A DNA stretch of 64,000 nt, taken from positions 668,239 through 732,238 of the forward strand of contig JASFAU010000019.1 in the NCBI GenBank assembly GCA_039704465.1. The letters run 5' to 3'. The notes beneath the pieces were generated by a model. The model was not told where the DNA came from and did not search any database. It worked only from the letters and a program-made list of their open reading frames with translations. Shown one piece after another: positions 43,674-53,100 of the stretch. The translations under genes and the position numbers were made by a program. The stretch comes from Plasmodiophora brassicae (Eukaryota; Endomyxa; Phytomyxea; Plasmodiophorida; Plasmodiophoridae). Within the stretch, counting starts at the first letter, position 1; each line of letters begins with the position of its first letter.

Positions 43674-44245
43674 CCCCGGTGCGTCTGTCCGGGTGCTGCC
43701 ACGTCAGACTGAGACAGGCGGGGAGTCGGACGGGGATCCCAACGACGCACCTTGGGCGTTGGCGAAAATACGACCAGTGGGCCGAGTGGCCGAGTGGCCG
43801 GCCAGGCGGTCCACAACTTCCGGAAAATCCAGACCCGACAACGGCCGGCCGCGCACTCGTCGACAGTTACAGGACGACAACAACAGCGCCGCGTCGGCGG
43901 CGGGGGGCTGCGCCAGCAACGGTGCTACGCCAACCAACCGGGTTTCTCGCCAACCCCATCATGGGTCTCAGACAGACCTGGCGCTCCGCACGACAGCGAC
44001 CGTGCTGCGCGTTAGTCGCGAGCAGCGCCGCATGAACCGGTCCCGAACGACAGCGGGGTCCGGGCAACTGCAGATACGATCCGGGCCGGGGCGACGGATC
44101 GGCCGAAAAAGGGGACCCGAGACGAGAACGACCCGGGGCAGTGGGCCCGTCCAAATTTAGGCACACGCTGTCCGGTCGCGAACTGCCGACTGCACGGCCG
44201 GCTGCTGCCGTCATTTTGGACTGAGCCGGGCCCCGCGTGCCCGTC
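43674..44245. promoter_or_regulatory. Divergent promoter region between GFAT and secreted gene C
   Basis: 572 bases between two genes transcribed away from each other. No coding frame has support. A short GGCCGAGTGGCCGAGTGGCC direct repeat sits near 43777-43800. No TATA box or other motif can be assigned with confidence. Confidence 0.45.
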
Positions 44246-45559
44246 ATGAGGATCACCGCCGCAGCGCCCGTCGTCTGTGCGACCATGGCCGTCGCTGTCG
44301 CCATCGCGCTCCCGCGGCTGGCGCCCGCTGCTGATCCGTTGCCCGCTGATGCAACCGCGATTCCGCACCCGGGCGCTGACCAGCCTGACCGTCCGTCGCC
44401 CGGATCGGTGGGCACGCTGGACCTAGACGGGCCGAGTGCGGATCCGACCGTGGTACCCGGGGATCCTCCGCACCCGGATGATTTCGCGTCGCCGACGGGC
44501 GCTCGTGCAGGTCTCCCGTCGAATGAGCAACCGCACGCTGCTCAATGTGAACTGGAAGGCGACGATGGTTATCTGAGCGAGGTCGAGGAGGACGCGGACG
44601 TCGACGACGAGAATGCAGCAGACCCGGAGAGGATCGTGCAGAGCAGCCTGCAGGCCCAACCTGCAAGCACCAGCATGGACGACTCCGTATCGCATGATAG
44701 TGGGGTCGACGACAGCGATGTCGCCTGGTTGCGTGCTGTCTTCCACAGCGGAACCCACCACGATGCACTTCCGTCAACTGTCGACGAACGGGAAACGAAA
44801 CACGACGGTGCACCTGAAGAAGACCATCCACCTGACGTCCGTAACAACGACGAGGACGCACGCGAACAGCATCCACCGTCGGCAACGTCAGGCGACGATC
44901 TTCACGGCCAACGCAAACCGGTGCACGAAGGGCAGGACGCCCCGGCAAACGTCACTCCCGGACCTGGACCGGAACGTCAGGCCGACCCTGAAGGCACTGT
45001 ATGGCAACTACGAGTTCTGTTCCAGAACGAAGTGCACGACGTGTTCATTCCCGCAGGCATGACGACTGAGATCGTCCAGGCGCTCATCTTCTCGGCCACT
45101 GGCGTGGATCCCGACCGTCAGGCCTTCAACACGGACCTCAGCGTTGCCGTACAGCCTGGGTTCGCTGGCGTTCTCGAGTTGACCATTGCAGATCCAGCAG
45201 GGCACCCCGACGAGGAGCACAAGGCGGTCGACACGTGGTCGCTGGCGATATCGTACGACGGGGACATGCTCGTCTTTGAAATTGGCGAAGATGCCGAGGA
45301 GGAGACTATCCGCGAGATGGTCCAGGCGCTGACGAACATCCCCGTTCACGCTCAGGTGTTCGTCCCTCCGCTTTCTGACGCCATGCGGCCCACCTTCGAC
45401 GACGTCGTGCGGTTATCCCATGCCGCGCTCAGCGGTTCGACGTTGGACGATGATGTCATCATGGTCGACGAAGAAGGCAACTTGACACCGGAGTCGGTCC
45501 TGAAAGTCTCTGGCCTCGGTATGTACTGCGGACAGCATGCTGATGATAGACGGGTCTGA
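44246..45559 (+). CDS. Secreted repeat-domain protein, family member C
   Basis: Open frame of 437 residues from the ATG at 44246. Signal peptide about 1-27 (APVVCATMAVAVAIALPRLA). A disordered acidic region to about 245 is followed by two modules in tandem: WQLRVLFQNEVHDVFIPAGM ... QPGFAGVLELTIADP (about 250-315), and WSLAISYDGDMLVFEIGEDA ... FVPPLSDAMRPTFDDVVRLS (about 325-395). The second shares the PPL-EA-PTF signature and strand pattern with genes A and B. It is diverged from them and 13 kb away, so the family is not only a recent tandem duplication. A GTATGT near 45521 could be a splice donor, in which case the C-terminus differs. It lies 110 bases upstream of the PNGase gene, same strand. 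Confidence 0.65.
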   Translation: MRITAAAPVVCATMAVAVAIALPRLAPAADPLPADATAIPHPGADQPDRPSPGSVGTLDLDGPSADPTVVPGDPPHPDDFASPTGARAGLPSNEQPHAAQCELEGDDGYLSEVEEDADVDDENAADPERIVQSSLQAQPASTSMDDSVSHDSGVDDSDVAWLRAVFHSGTHHDALPSTVDERETKHDGAPEEDHPPDVRNNDEDAREQHPPSATSGDDLHGQRKPVHEGQDAPANVTPGPGPERQADPEGTVWQLRVLFQNEVHDVFIPAGMTTEIVQALIFSATGVDPDRQAFNTDLSVAVQPGFAGVLELTIADPAGHPDEEHKAVDTWSLAISYDGDMLVFEIGEDAEEETIREMVQALTNIPVHAQVFVPPLSDAMRPTFDDVVRLSHAALSGSTLDDDVIMVDEEGNLTPESVLKVSGLGMYCGQHADDRRV

Positions 45560-45669
45560 CCGTGGGCTTAGAGTGGGACACATTGTGCTCCCGGTCGGTG
45601 CTTGGCGGCGAGCGGCCAATCGTCCAGTCGGGTATCGGCAGGAGCCAGGTCATCTGCGCGGCCTGTGCA

Positions 45670-47293
45670 ATGCGCAGGCAGTGCCCTGCCCGCGTTGACG
45701 TGTTGGAAGTCTGCCGCCGCCCGTTCGTCTGCCAGTGCCAGCCCTGTCACCAGGACGCCGAGGTCTCTGGGCGGTAAGCATACGACACGTCGTCGGCTGG
45801 TCCATTGTGAACACATGTCTCTGTCAGGGATGCGCTACAGCACCAAGTCGATGACGCCGTTAAGCAGGCGTTCATAACCGTCCTGCAGGAGCACAAACCT
45901 GCAACCGGTAGTCCTATGACCGTAACTCGGGATTGCAGGTGCGTACTCACAGCGTTACGTTTGCAGACGAAGCCATACGCAGGGCCGTTGTCGTTCCAGC
46001 GACGCGTAAGCGGATCTTGGGCGCTCTGGAGAACCTGCTGCATCAGTCGGGGCAGTCGCAAGACGGGCAGACCAAATGCCGAGTGCTGGAGGCGGTCCCG
46101 TTGGACAAGCTGAAGGCGGGCATCAACTCGTCGCTGCCTGAACCCGACCAGCGGTACGCTCTGCTGCGGGCCGTCGTCACGTGGTTCCACCTGCCGGGCT
46201 GTTATGATCCGGATCGTGGGTTCATGAAGTGGGTCGATGGCCACCCGTGCCTGGCATGCGGCACGGGCGGCATGAGCAGGGCCTCGGCGGCGGTTGCCAC
46301 GGCCCAGGAGATCAGTGATGGATCCGGTGCGACGGTCGAGGTCTTCAAGTGCAGGAATGCGTCGTGTAACGTCGAGTTCCGGTTCCCGCGGTACACCAGC
46401 CTCCGTAAGCTGATGGAGTGGCGTATGGGGCGCTGCGGTGAATTGGGCCAGGCCCTCACCGGCATCCTGTCCTGCCTCGGGTTCGACGCCTACCTGGTGA
46501 CCAGTTTCAGCGATCATGTCTGGACCGTCGTCTGGAGCGACAAACACGACACGTTCATCAACGTCGACCCGTGCGAACGTTGGGTCCACGACCATCCTGA
46601 CATGAACATCTGTAAGTCGACGCGTCCTCCAGTGCCAGGGCACGCAGGATCTGACGCCGGTGCACAGACGAATCGGGTTGGAATCACGACATATCGTATG
46701 TCTTCATGAGCAACGGGGAGGAAATCGTCGACGTCACCGAATGGTACACAAAGTATCCGGACGTCGTCGCCGCTCGACGTGTCATGCCCGAGGATGAACT
46801 CACGCGCCTCATCGACGTTGTGAACGATAACCTGGGGGCCCACCTATCGCAAGAGCGGCGCCGGCAGATGTCGGAGCGTCTGGCAAGGGCACGGGAGCGC
46901 GTTGCGCGTTCGATTCGCGAGTTTCGGCACCATCAACGGATGGAGATGGACCGTGTATCCCGCATCCAGGAGGTCCTGGCAAGCGCGCCAGCTGCTGTCG
47001 TTAACGACACTGCCGAGCTGATGTCGCAGGCTCTGATGCATCGTCTGAAGTTCCAGACGCTGCTGACCGAGAAGGGGAAGTGCAGCGCCATTCGGAACGA
47101 GCACGAGGACGTGAAGCGGATCCTGCGCCAGACCGAGGCCAGATTGGCCGCTGCCAACATCACCGTCGAAGGCATGCCGCCGTACACCGCCGACGAGGGG
47201 ACCGATGGACAGGGCCGGCAGAGCGGGCCCGTCGACTGGCGCGAGGAACGCGGCGAAGTCGGGGCATCGGAAACACCTGTACAGCATTGTTGA
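45670..47293 (+). CDS. PNG1: Peptide:N-glycanase (PNGase)
   Basis: Model: 45670-45773, 45828-45907, 45967-46611, 46668-47293; 484 residues; introns 54, 59 and 56 bases, phases consistent. The transglutaminase-like core carries the zinc-binding pairs (HPCLACGTGG; VFKCRNASCNVEFRFPRY), the catalytic Cys in WRMGRCGELGQALTGIL, the His in FSDHVWTVVW and the Asp in INVDPCERW, then YESGWNHDISYVFMSNGEE. It cleaves N-glycans from misfolded glycoproteins exported from the ER, in the cytosol with p97 and the proteasome. After the core come about 190 residues of charged helix with no PAW domain. The N-terminus is unusual: a Cys-rich piece (CRRPFVCQCQPCHQD) and a helix before the core. The start is uncertain; the frame is open upstream of the Met used. 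Confidence 0.88.
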
Positions 47294-48090
47294 TGCCAGC
47301 ATCGCACGTCGTTTGTCCTACTTGAGCTGGCTATCTGATTTGACGATAAAGTACATTAAACGAACGTGATTGTGGTCTCGTTATATTTACAATGCGCGCT
47401 CTTCAGATTGCCCTTCGGTTGGTGCTGCTCCTCTAGTCGTTGCCGTTTACGGTGGACGAATGCCATGTAGCAGGTCGCCTTGCCGTTACTGTTCGTCGTT
47501 GACCCATTGGCGTACGTGGTCCCGTAACCGCCACGGGACCAATATGACTTAGAGCTTACGGGACCAGGTATGCCAATAGGTAAAGGACGACAAGGGTAAC
47601 CGCGAGGGCGATCTGAAGGCCATATAGAGGAAAGCCCAGGAATGGGTGGCGTACATGGGTGTCCGTTCGAGGGTCCTCGCCGCTGATCGCACGAGGGTCG
47701 AACAGGACCTGCGCTGAACTCCGCCTTGAACGAAAAGAGTCACAGGTATCAGGTGACTGCTAACGACAGGTCGTCGACGTGTCGCACAGCATCGCCCGCC
47801 ATCTTCGTCACCGGCCTTGCCAGGACATCGTAGACCTAAACCCGCTTAGCTGTCCACGGCAGCAGCACGCGCCCTATTGGTCCGCGTTAGCTCATGTGCG
47901 CCCTGCAGGCGTTGCCGACGCAGGAAGCCACAAGGGAAACCGTCAATCGGTGTGACCGTTGCCGGTCGACGCGCTGTACGTCGTGGAACGACGACTGGCG
48001 GCCCGAGTGCCTGTGGGGAAACTGCGCTACTGACCGTCCATTGCCGGCGCGGACGTTGCCTGTGGTGAATCGCTGGTTGCGGCGCGCTCC
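47294..48090. other. Intergenic region with a diverged fold-back repeat
   Basis: No supported gene between PNGase and the MYND gene. The central part is an inverted repeat (47410-47660). The remainder is single-copy as far as can be seen. Confidence 0.5.
47410..47660. repeat. Diverged inverted repeat (fold-back), arms ~100 bp
   Basis: GTTACTGTTCGTCGTTGACC...GTGGTCCCGTAA (47483-47526) pairs with the reverse complement of TTACGGGACCAGGTATGCC...GGGTAAC (47557-47602). Similarity extends outwards: the plus reading THWRTWSRN and the minus reading TYWHTWSRK are related, and further flanks align weakly. The arms match at roughly three bases in four, so this is older than the other inverted duplications in the window. 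Confidence 0.6.
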
Positions 48091-48668
48091 ATGGACGCCT
48101 ACTCCATGCAGTACATGCAGGCGGTGGACCTGTCGAACATGGCGCATCAGAAGCAGATGCAACGACAGTGGCAGGACAGCATCGACCTGTACCGTCAGTG
48201 CCTTCGCCTAAGGGTCGAGATCGGTGCACCTGAGCGATCAGTGGCTGTGCCGCTGGTCAATGGCGCCGACTCTTTCGCTGAGCTGAAAATGTTCGACGAG
48301 GTGAGTCCAGGCACTGCGCGTGCGACACGTCAGACGTGTCTTCTAACGTAATACATTGGTCATATCAGGCTGAAAAGTGGGCACGCGAGGGCTTGGCAAT
48401 CCGCCGGTGCTGCAACGATGTCGATGTTCGAGCAGCCGAGGAATGCCTCGAAGACGTTCACAAGGGCAGATCGAAAGCCGGCCTACCGCCGTCAGACTGG
48501 CAGGCGCTTCGTCGGACGTTCTGTTCCAATCTTGGCTGCGTGAACAAGGGCAAGCTATCCGTCTGCGTCCGCTGCCGCACAGCGAAGTACTGCTCCAGCG
48601 AGTGCCAGAAGGTGGACTGGCGCTATGTGCACAAGAAGGCGTGCAAGGAGAGTGGCCGGTCCCAGTAA
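48091..48668 (+). CDS. Small MYND zinc-finger protein
   Basis: Model: 48091-48300 and 48369-48668, one 68-base intron in phase 0; 169 residues. The N-terminal 90 residues look like one or two TPR-type helices (QWQDSIDLYRQCLRLRVEIG; EAEKWAREGLAIRRCCND). The C-terminal 40 residues form a MYND finger: CSNLGCVNKGKLSVCVRCRT then AKYCSSECQKVDWRYVHKKA and a final Cys, giving the C-C...C-C...C-C...H-C ligand set. MYND domains bind proline-rich peptides in partner proteins. There is no SET domain, so this is not a SMYD methyltransferase. Short TPR plus MYND proteins are common in amoebae and other protists. Confidence 0.8.
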
Positions 48669-48905
48669 GGATTCCAATCGACGCCAGACATGCCAATACA
48701 TGTCAGGCACGAATAAGGATCTGCTGGCGCGTAACAGTTAACCGCCAGCTCTTCCAGTGGTTGAGTGCCGCGCGCGAAGGTACGCTTTGTTTAGACCGGT
48801 CAGCGCCGGACAGAGATCAGCGGCCATCGTCGCAAGCCAGTGCCACTCTATGTACGTTCCTGCCTTCGTTAAACACGAGCCGATCGGTGGTGGACTGGTG
48901 GCGCA

Positions 48906-49253
48906 ATGATCCGCTCGATAGCGTATCAGGCTGTGCGGGCCATTTCCGAGTCCATCGCGCACGCAGCGCGCAGCGGCCAGCGGCGACGACACCAAATGTG
49001 TCCGCGGCGCCGCGACGACGCTGTGTCACCGGATGTCGGCGACGTCGGCGATGCGGAATACGAGGTGGAAGCGGTCCTGGAGTGCAAGGTGGTGGACGGC
49101 GTCCTGTACTACTTGGTGGATTGGGAGGGGTACGGCCCCGAATCGCGTACCTGGGAACCCGCCGATGGCCTCGTCAACGCCATGGCCAAGATTCTGGAAT
49201 ACCAAGGGCGGTTACGCGCTCGCCTCAACGCCAAACAATTCAACAAAACCTAA
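48906..49253 (+). CDS. Chromodomain, probably the C-terminal end of a Ty3/gypsy chromovirus integrase
   Basis: Open frame of 115 residues. Residues 52-100 form a chromodomain: EYEVEAVLECKVVDGVLYYL then VDWEGYGPESRTWEPADGLV, with the aromatic positions Y, W and W of the methyl-lysine cage. The sequence ends in a basic RLRARLNAKQF tail. The style matches chromodomains at the integrase end of chromoviruses more than HP1. A gag-like fragment follows immediately and a second copy of the SRTWEP sequence occurs at about 49551-49575. The upstream 50 residues are unassigned and the ATG at 48906 may not be a real start. A small host chromodomain protein is the alternative. Confidence 0.6.
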   Translation: MIRSIAYQAVRAISESIAHAARSGQRRRHQMCPRRRDDAVSPDVGDVGDAEYEVEAVLECKVVDGVLYYLVDWEGYGPESRTWEPADGLVNAMAKILEYQGRLRARLNAKQFNKT

Positions 49254-49259
49254 CAATTG

Positions 49260-49640
49260 TACCTTGACACTTACCTCGACTTGCCCGAGGGCGCGTCTAT
49301 GGCGGACGTGGCGACCGCCCTGCTCCATGACCACCCGGAACCTTCGTTTAAAGCAGGTTGAAGCGGGGTTTGACAACCTGAGGCAGACTTCAAGTGTCGC
49401 TCACCACACGCGGGAATTCCAACGCCTGTACAAGGACGGCTTCAAAGACGTGACCCCTTGTACAGAGTAATCCGCCCCGCTTAACTCCGCTTCAACCTGC
49501 TTTAACGAAGGTTCCGGGAAGTCATGGAGCAGGGCGGTCGCCACGTCGGCCCCGAGTCGCGTACCTGGGAACCTACCGTGACCCCTTGTACAGACTCAAT
49601 CCGTCCCGCCCGGGAAGTCCACCACAGAGTCCGCTCACGT
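49260..49640 (+). pseudogene. gag-like fragment with embedded inverted repeat
   Basis: Two overlapping frames carry MADVATALLHDHPEPSF (49301) and AGFDNLRQTSSVAHHTREFQ followed by RLYKDGFKDV (49373-49455). This is the LRQTgSV...F..L part of the gag capsid-like domain seen in Ty3/gypsy elements. The segment 49308-49366 recurs inverted at 49486-49545, and GTGACCCCTTGTACAGA occurs at 49450 and 49577. It is debris of the same chromovirus type as the preceding chromodomain. Confidence 0.55.
49308..49545. repeat. Inverted duplication in gag debris (arms ~60 bp)
   Basis: GTGGCGACCGCCCTGCTCCA...GCAGGTTGAAGCGG at 49308-49366 is matched by its reverse complement at 49486-49545 with a few substitutions and a one-base indel. 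The spacer is about 120 bases and ends in the GTGACCCCTTGTACAGA repeat. Confidence 0.88.
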
Positions 49641-49645
49641 CGGCT

Positions 49646-49718
49646 GCCCGGTTAGCTCAGTTGGTAGAGCATGCGTCTAATAAGCGCAAGGTCAACGGTT
49701 CGAGACCGTTACTGGGCA
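49646..49718 (+). tRNA. tRNA-Ile (anticodon AAU), copy 1
   Basis: 73 bases without intron. Acceptor stem GCCCGGT/ACTGGGC pairs throughout, with one G-U. The A box TAGCTCAGTTGG and B box GGTTCGAGACC are present. The anticodon arm TGCGT-CTAATAA-GCGCA gives loop CUAAUAA, hence anticodon AAU (IAU after deamination). The discriminator is A. A TTTT run follows at 49727, suitable for Pol III termination. Confidence 0.95.
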
Positions 49719-49964
49719 CTGATTCATTTTGTTTTCGACCGCTGGACGTCTGGGCATTTCAGAAGCGTCATACTGCTCTGCAAGTAAACGTGTCTTCGCT
49801 GCACCAGGCGAGTACCAGCTTGCCACTATGTCAATCGGCAGCGCCAGGCGGCGAGACTGCAAAGAATTCTGTGTATGGCAGTGTCTCTAATGCCACGGTG
49901 GCACTCCGAACCGTTCAAATCATTCATGGAACAGGCGGACGAGGTGTACACATGAACGTGCAGC

Positions 49965-50037
49965 GCCCGGTTAGCTCAGTTGGTAGAGCATGCGTCTAAT
50001 AAGCGCAAGGTCAACGGTTCGAGACCGTTACTGGGCA
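49965..50037 (+). tRNA. tRNA-Ile (anticodon AAU), copy 2
   Basis: Identical over all 73 bases to the gene at 49646-49718, same orientation, 246 bases downstream. The flanking sequences are not similar, so either the duplication is old with the tRNA conserved, or the copies are kept alike by conversion. A TTTTT run follows at 50046-50050. Confidence 0.95.
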
Positions 50038-50045
50038 ACTGCTTA

Positions 50046-50050
50046 TTTTT
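50046..50050 (+). terminator. Pol III terminator of tRNA-Ile copy 2
   Basis: Five T residues nine bases after the tRNA end, the usual RNA polymerase III stop signal. Confidence 0.7.
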
Positions 50051-50176
50051 AGACGCGCTGCGAACCGAAATCCCAACGCTGACAACGTGGTACGTATGTA
50101 GAAACACGCGCTTCAGCACCCAGACCTGCGTCTGGCAACACAACCGTTCGAGCGATTCCTTCGAGCAAGTCCAATA

Positions 50177-53100
50177 TTATGATGTCGTGGGTTTATTACT
50201 GCGGATGGCGGCGGCCAGGTCTCGCCTGACGCCATCGAGGTACAGGTCGGGCGGTGTCGCCTCGACCGCGTCGTTGCTGTGCGGGCGCCACACGACGCCG
50301 CCAAACAGCGTGAAATGCACGAACCGTCGCAGTCCAACGCCGAACGGGTACGTCGCCAGCAGCCGTAGGACAGCCATGTACATGCAGGGCGACTGGAAGA
50401 ACTCCTCATCGTCACGCAGCATGCCGACCAGAGCGTCGCGGGCCGCCTTCGTCGTCACGTAGTTGGTCAGGTCCGACACGTGCCTCAGGATCGACTCGCA
50501 GCGCACCCGCACAGGGTCATCGTGATCCACGTCCACCCGACCCGACGTCGTCACCGCCTGCCTCCCGCAACGGCGGTCGGGCTCCAGCGCGGTGCTCGAC
50601 GACACTGCCGCCGCCGCCGCCGATGACGACGACAGGTCCACACGAAGCACTTGTTGCAGGTCGGACGGCAGTGCAATGCCGAAGCGGGCATCGGACGGGA
50701 ACAACCAGCCGCGCTTCTGCAGCATGTCACGGCCGGCGGTGTGGGTGGACCACAGGCTGATGACGTACAGGCAGGTGCCGCGCATGGACAGCGTCCCGCA
50801 CGACCGCGCCAGGTCGACGATCACGTCGACGACGCTGACGCCGGCCGATCGCGCCCGCATCGCCAGCAGCATGGCCAGGCCCGTGGCCGACATGCCACAC
50901 AGGCCGACCGTCCACAGGCTCGTCGACATGTGCTGGGCCGGCGCCGACCCGGACACGACCAGGTCGACGTGTCGCTGGACGGATGCCCGGATCAGGTCGC
51001 AGCCGCGGGCGGTACGCGCCAGCTCGCCAAACAGGTGCGGGGCGACGCTGACGGCGATCGGGCCGGTCGACCCGCGCAGGTCGATGCTGAACTTGACGGC
51101 GCGCAGCATCCCGTCGGCGGTAAAGTGCCAGGACGCGTCGCCGTCGGCAACGACCGCCTCGTCCGCCGTGGACACCACCGCCTGTCGAATCAGATCCGGG
51201 CCGCACGTCCTGTCCAGCAGGCGCCGATCGAGCTGCCCCAGCAGGTTCTCGCTGCCGACGGACAGGGTCGCACGCAGCGTCGTCTGCTGGGCGTCGAAGC
51301 GGACGGCGACGGGCAGGCCGTGCGACGCGCCGATCGTCGACGCGACGACGTCGCCGCGGAGGCCACCGGAGGCGCACGCCTGCAGGACAAACGTGCAGTC
51401 GGTGGCGACCTGCAGGCGGCGACCGTCGCTGTGCTCCAGGGTGACGTCGACGTTGAACGGCAGGTCGGTGCACCGGTCCAGGTAGTACTCCTGGTCCGGC
51501 GTCGTCTGCAGGAACCGGCAGCAGGCACCGCTCGCGCTGTCGCCGTCGTGCAGGACGGCCACGAGGCCGGACTCGAGGTCGTTGACGTACGCGGACGACA
51601 GCGCGTCATCCCACTGGCGAATCATGGGCAGGACCCATTCGTTGCGCTCGGCGATCTGCAGGCCGGCGTCATCGCCCACCAGTCGCAGCATCAGCGCGTC
51701 CGCGTGCGACGACGCCCCAACGTCGACCTGAGACGCACGCGTTACGGGAGAGACAGAGAGAGCAGCAGCGGCCCCCGTCGTGTACCTTCCAGTCTGCCAG
51801 GTACTGCACGATGTGCCGGAAGTACGTCGGGTCGTCGCACGCGTCCTGGAGGATGTGGGCGGCGAACGCGGCGCAGTCGTTGCGACGGACGACCTGGTCG
51901 GCGAGCAGGCGCAGGCCCCAGGCCTCGAACCGGTCGACGCCCAGCCGCATCAGGACGAGCAGATGCTGCAGGAGCGACTGCCGCAGCGACGGGGACCCGT
52001 GCTCGACCCAGAACGTGAACAGGTCCAATGCGACCGGGTCGGACCCGTAGTGGAAATGGCTGGCGAGGACCCGGGTCAGGTAGTCCAGCGCCGGGTTCAA
52101 CGCCAGCGCGCGCAGGTGCTCGACCAGGCCGCACCGCTCCATCAGACGGATGCCGTTCGCCGACTCGCTCATGATGCCGACCATGATCAGGTAGCAGCGG
52201 CCGGCCCCGGACGACACGCTGCGCCGGCCGAGCAACGACGGCGATATGGACAGCATCTTGGACGACGACCCGCCCGACAGCGTCTGCAGCATATCGGTAA
52301 TGTGCTCCAGCATGGGCAGCAGGAGCGACGCGGTCGACATGCCTCCGACCGTCAGCGCACGCGTCACCGCGCACGCCAACCGCATCATGGGCATCGCAGC
52401 CGTCTCCCAGGGCAACGAGCACAGCCCGCCCTTGACCGGATGCAGGAACGCCACCAGCCGCGTCAGGAACTTTGTCCTGTACAGGCAGCAAACGATAAGG
52501 AAAGGCGGGGTGGCCGACGGGATCGGCAAATGCCAACACGCACCGGTTGAGGACGACAATCAGGTTGCGCGGCTGCCTCAGCAAGGGCCCTTGCATGATG
52601 GCCAGGCAGGCGCTCATGTCCCAGTTGGACGGGTCGGACGCCAGCACCTGCGTGCTCTTCAGCATGGCCAGCAGCGCCGATTCATCCATGACGTCGAACA
52701 CGGTCGGGTCGCGGATCGAGCAGAGGAAGGCCGACCGCCAGTGGGCACTGTTGCAATCGGTGCGCAACGCCAGATCCTCGAGGGACAGGCGCCGGCTGAC
52801 CGCCCTGCTCACAGGCGACGTTACTTCGGCCGTCGTCATCGTCGTCGTGCTCGTTGCCGTCGTTGTCGATTTCGACAGCGCCGACAGGGTCCACGTAATG
52901 TGCTGGTCGGTGGGTTCGTCCCCGGCCGCGTAGTTGTCGACGAACGTGTGCAGGTCGGTCAGCATGTCGATGGCGCGTACACGTGCAGGCGAGACGGTCG
53001 GCGCACAGGCGTGCTGGATCACGACGACCAGGGCGTTGATCTTGGCGTTGAACGCCGGCGGCAGGATGTTGCCGGCGATGCCGAGCAGCGCGGACAGCAG

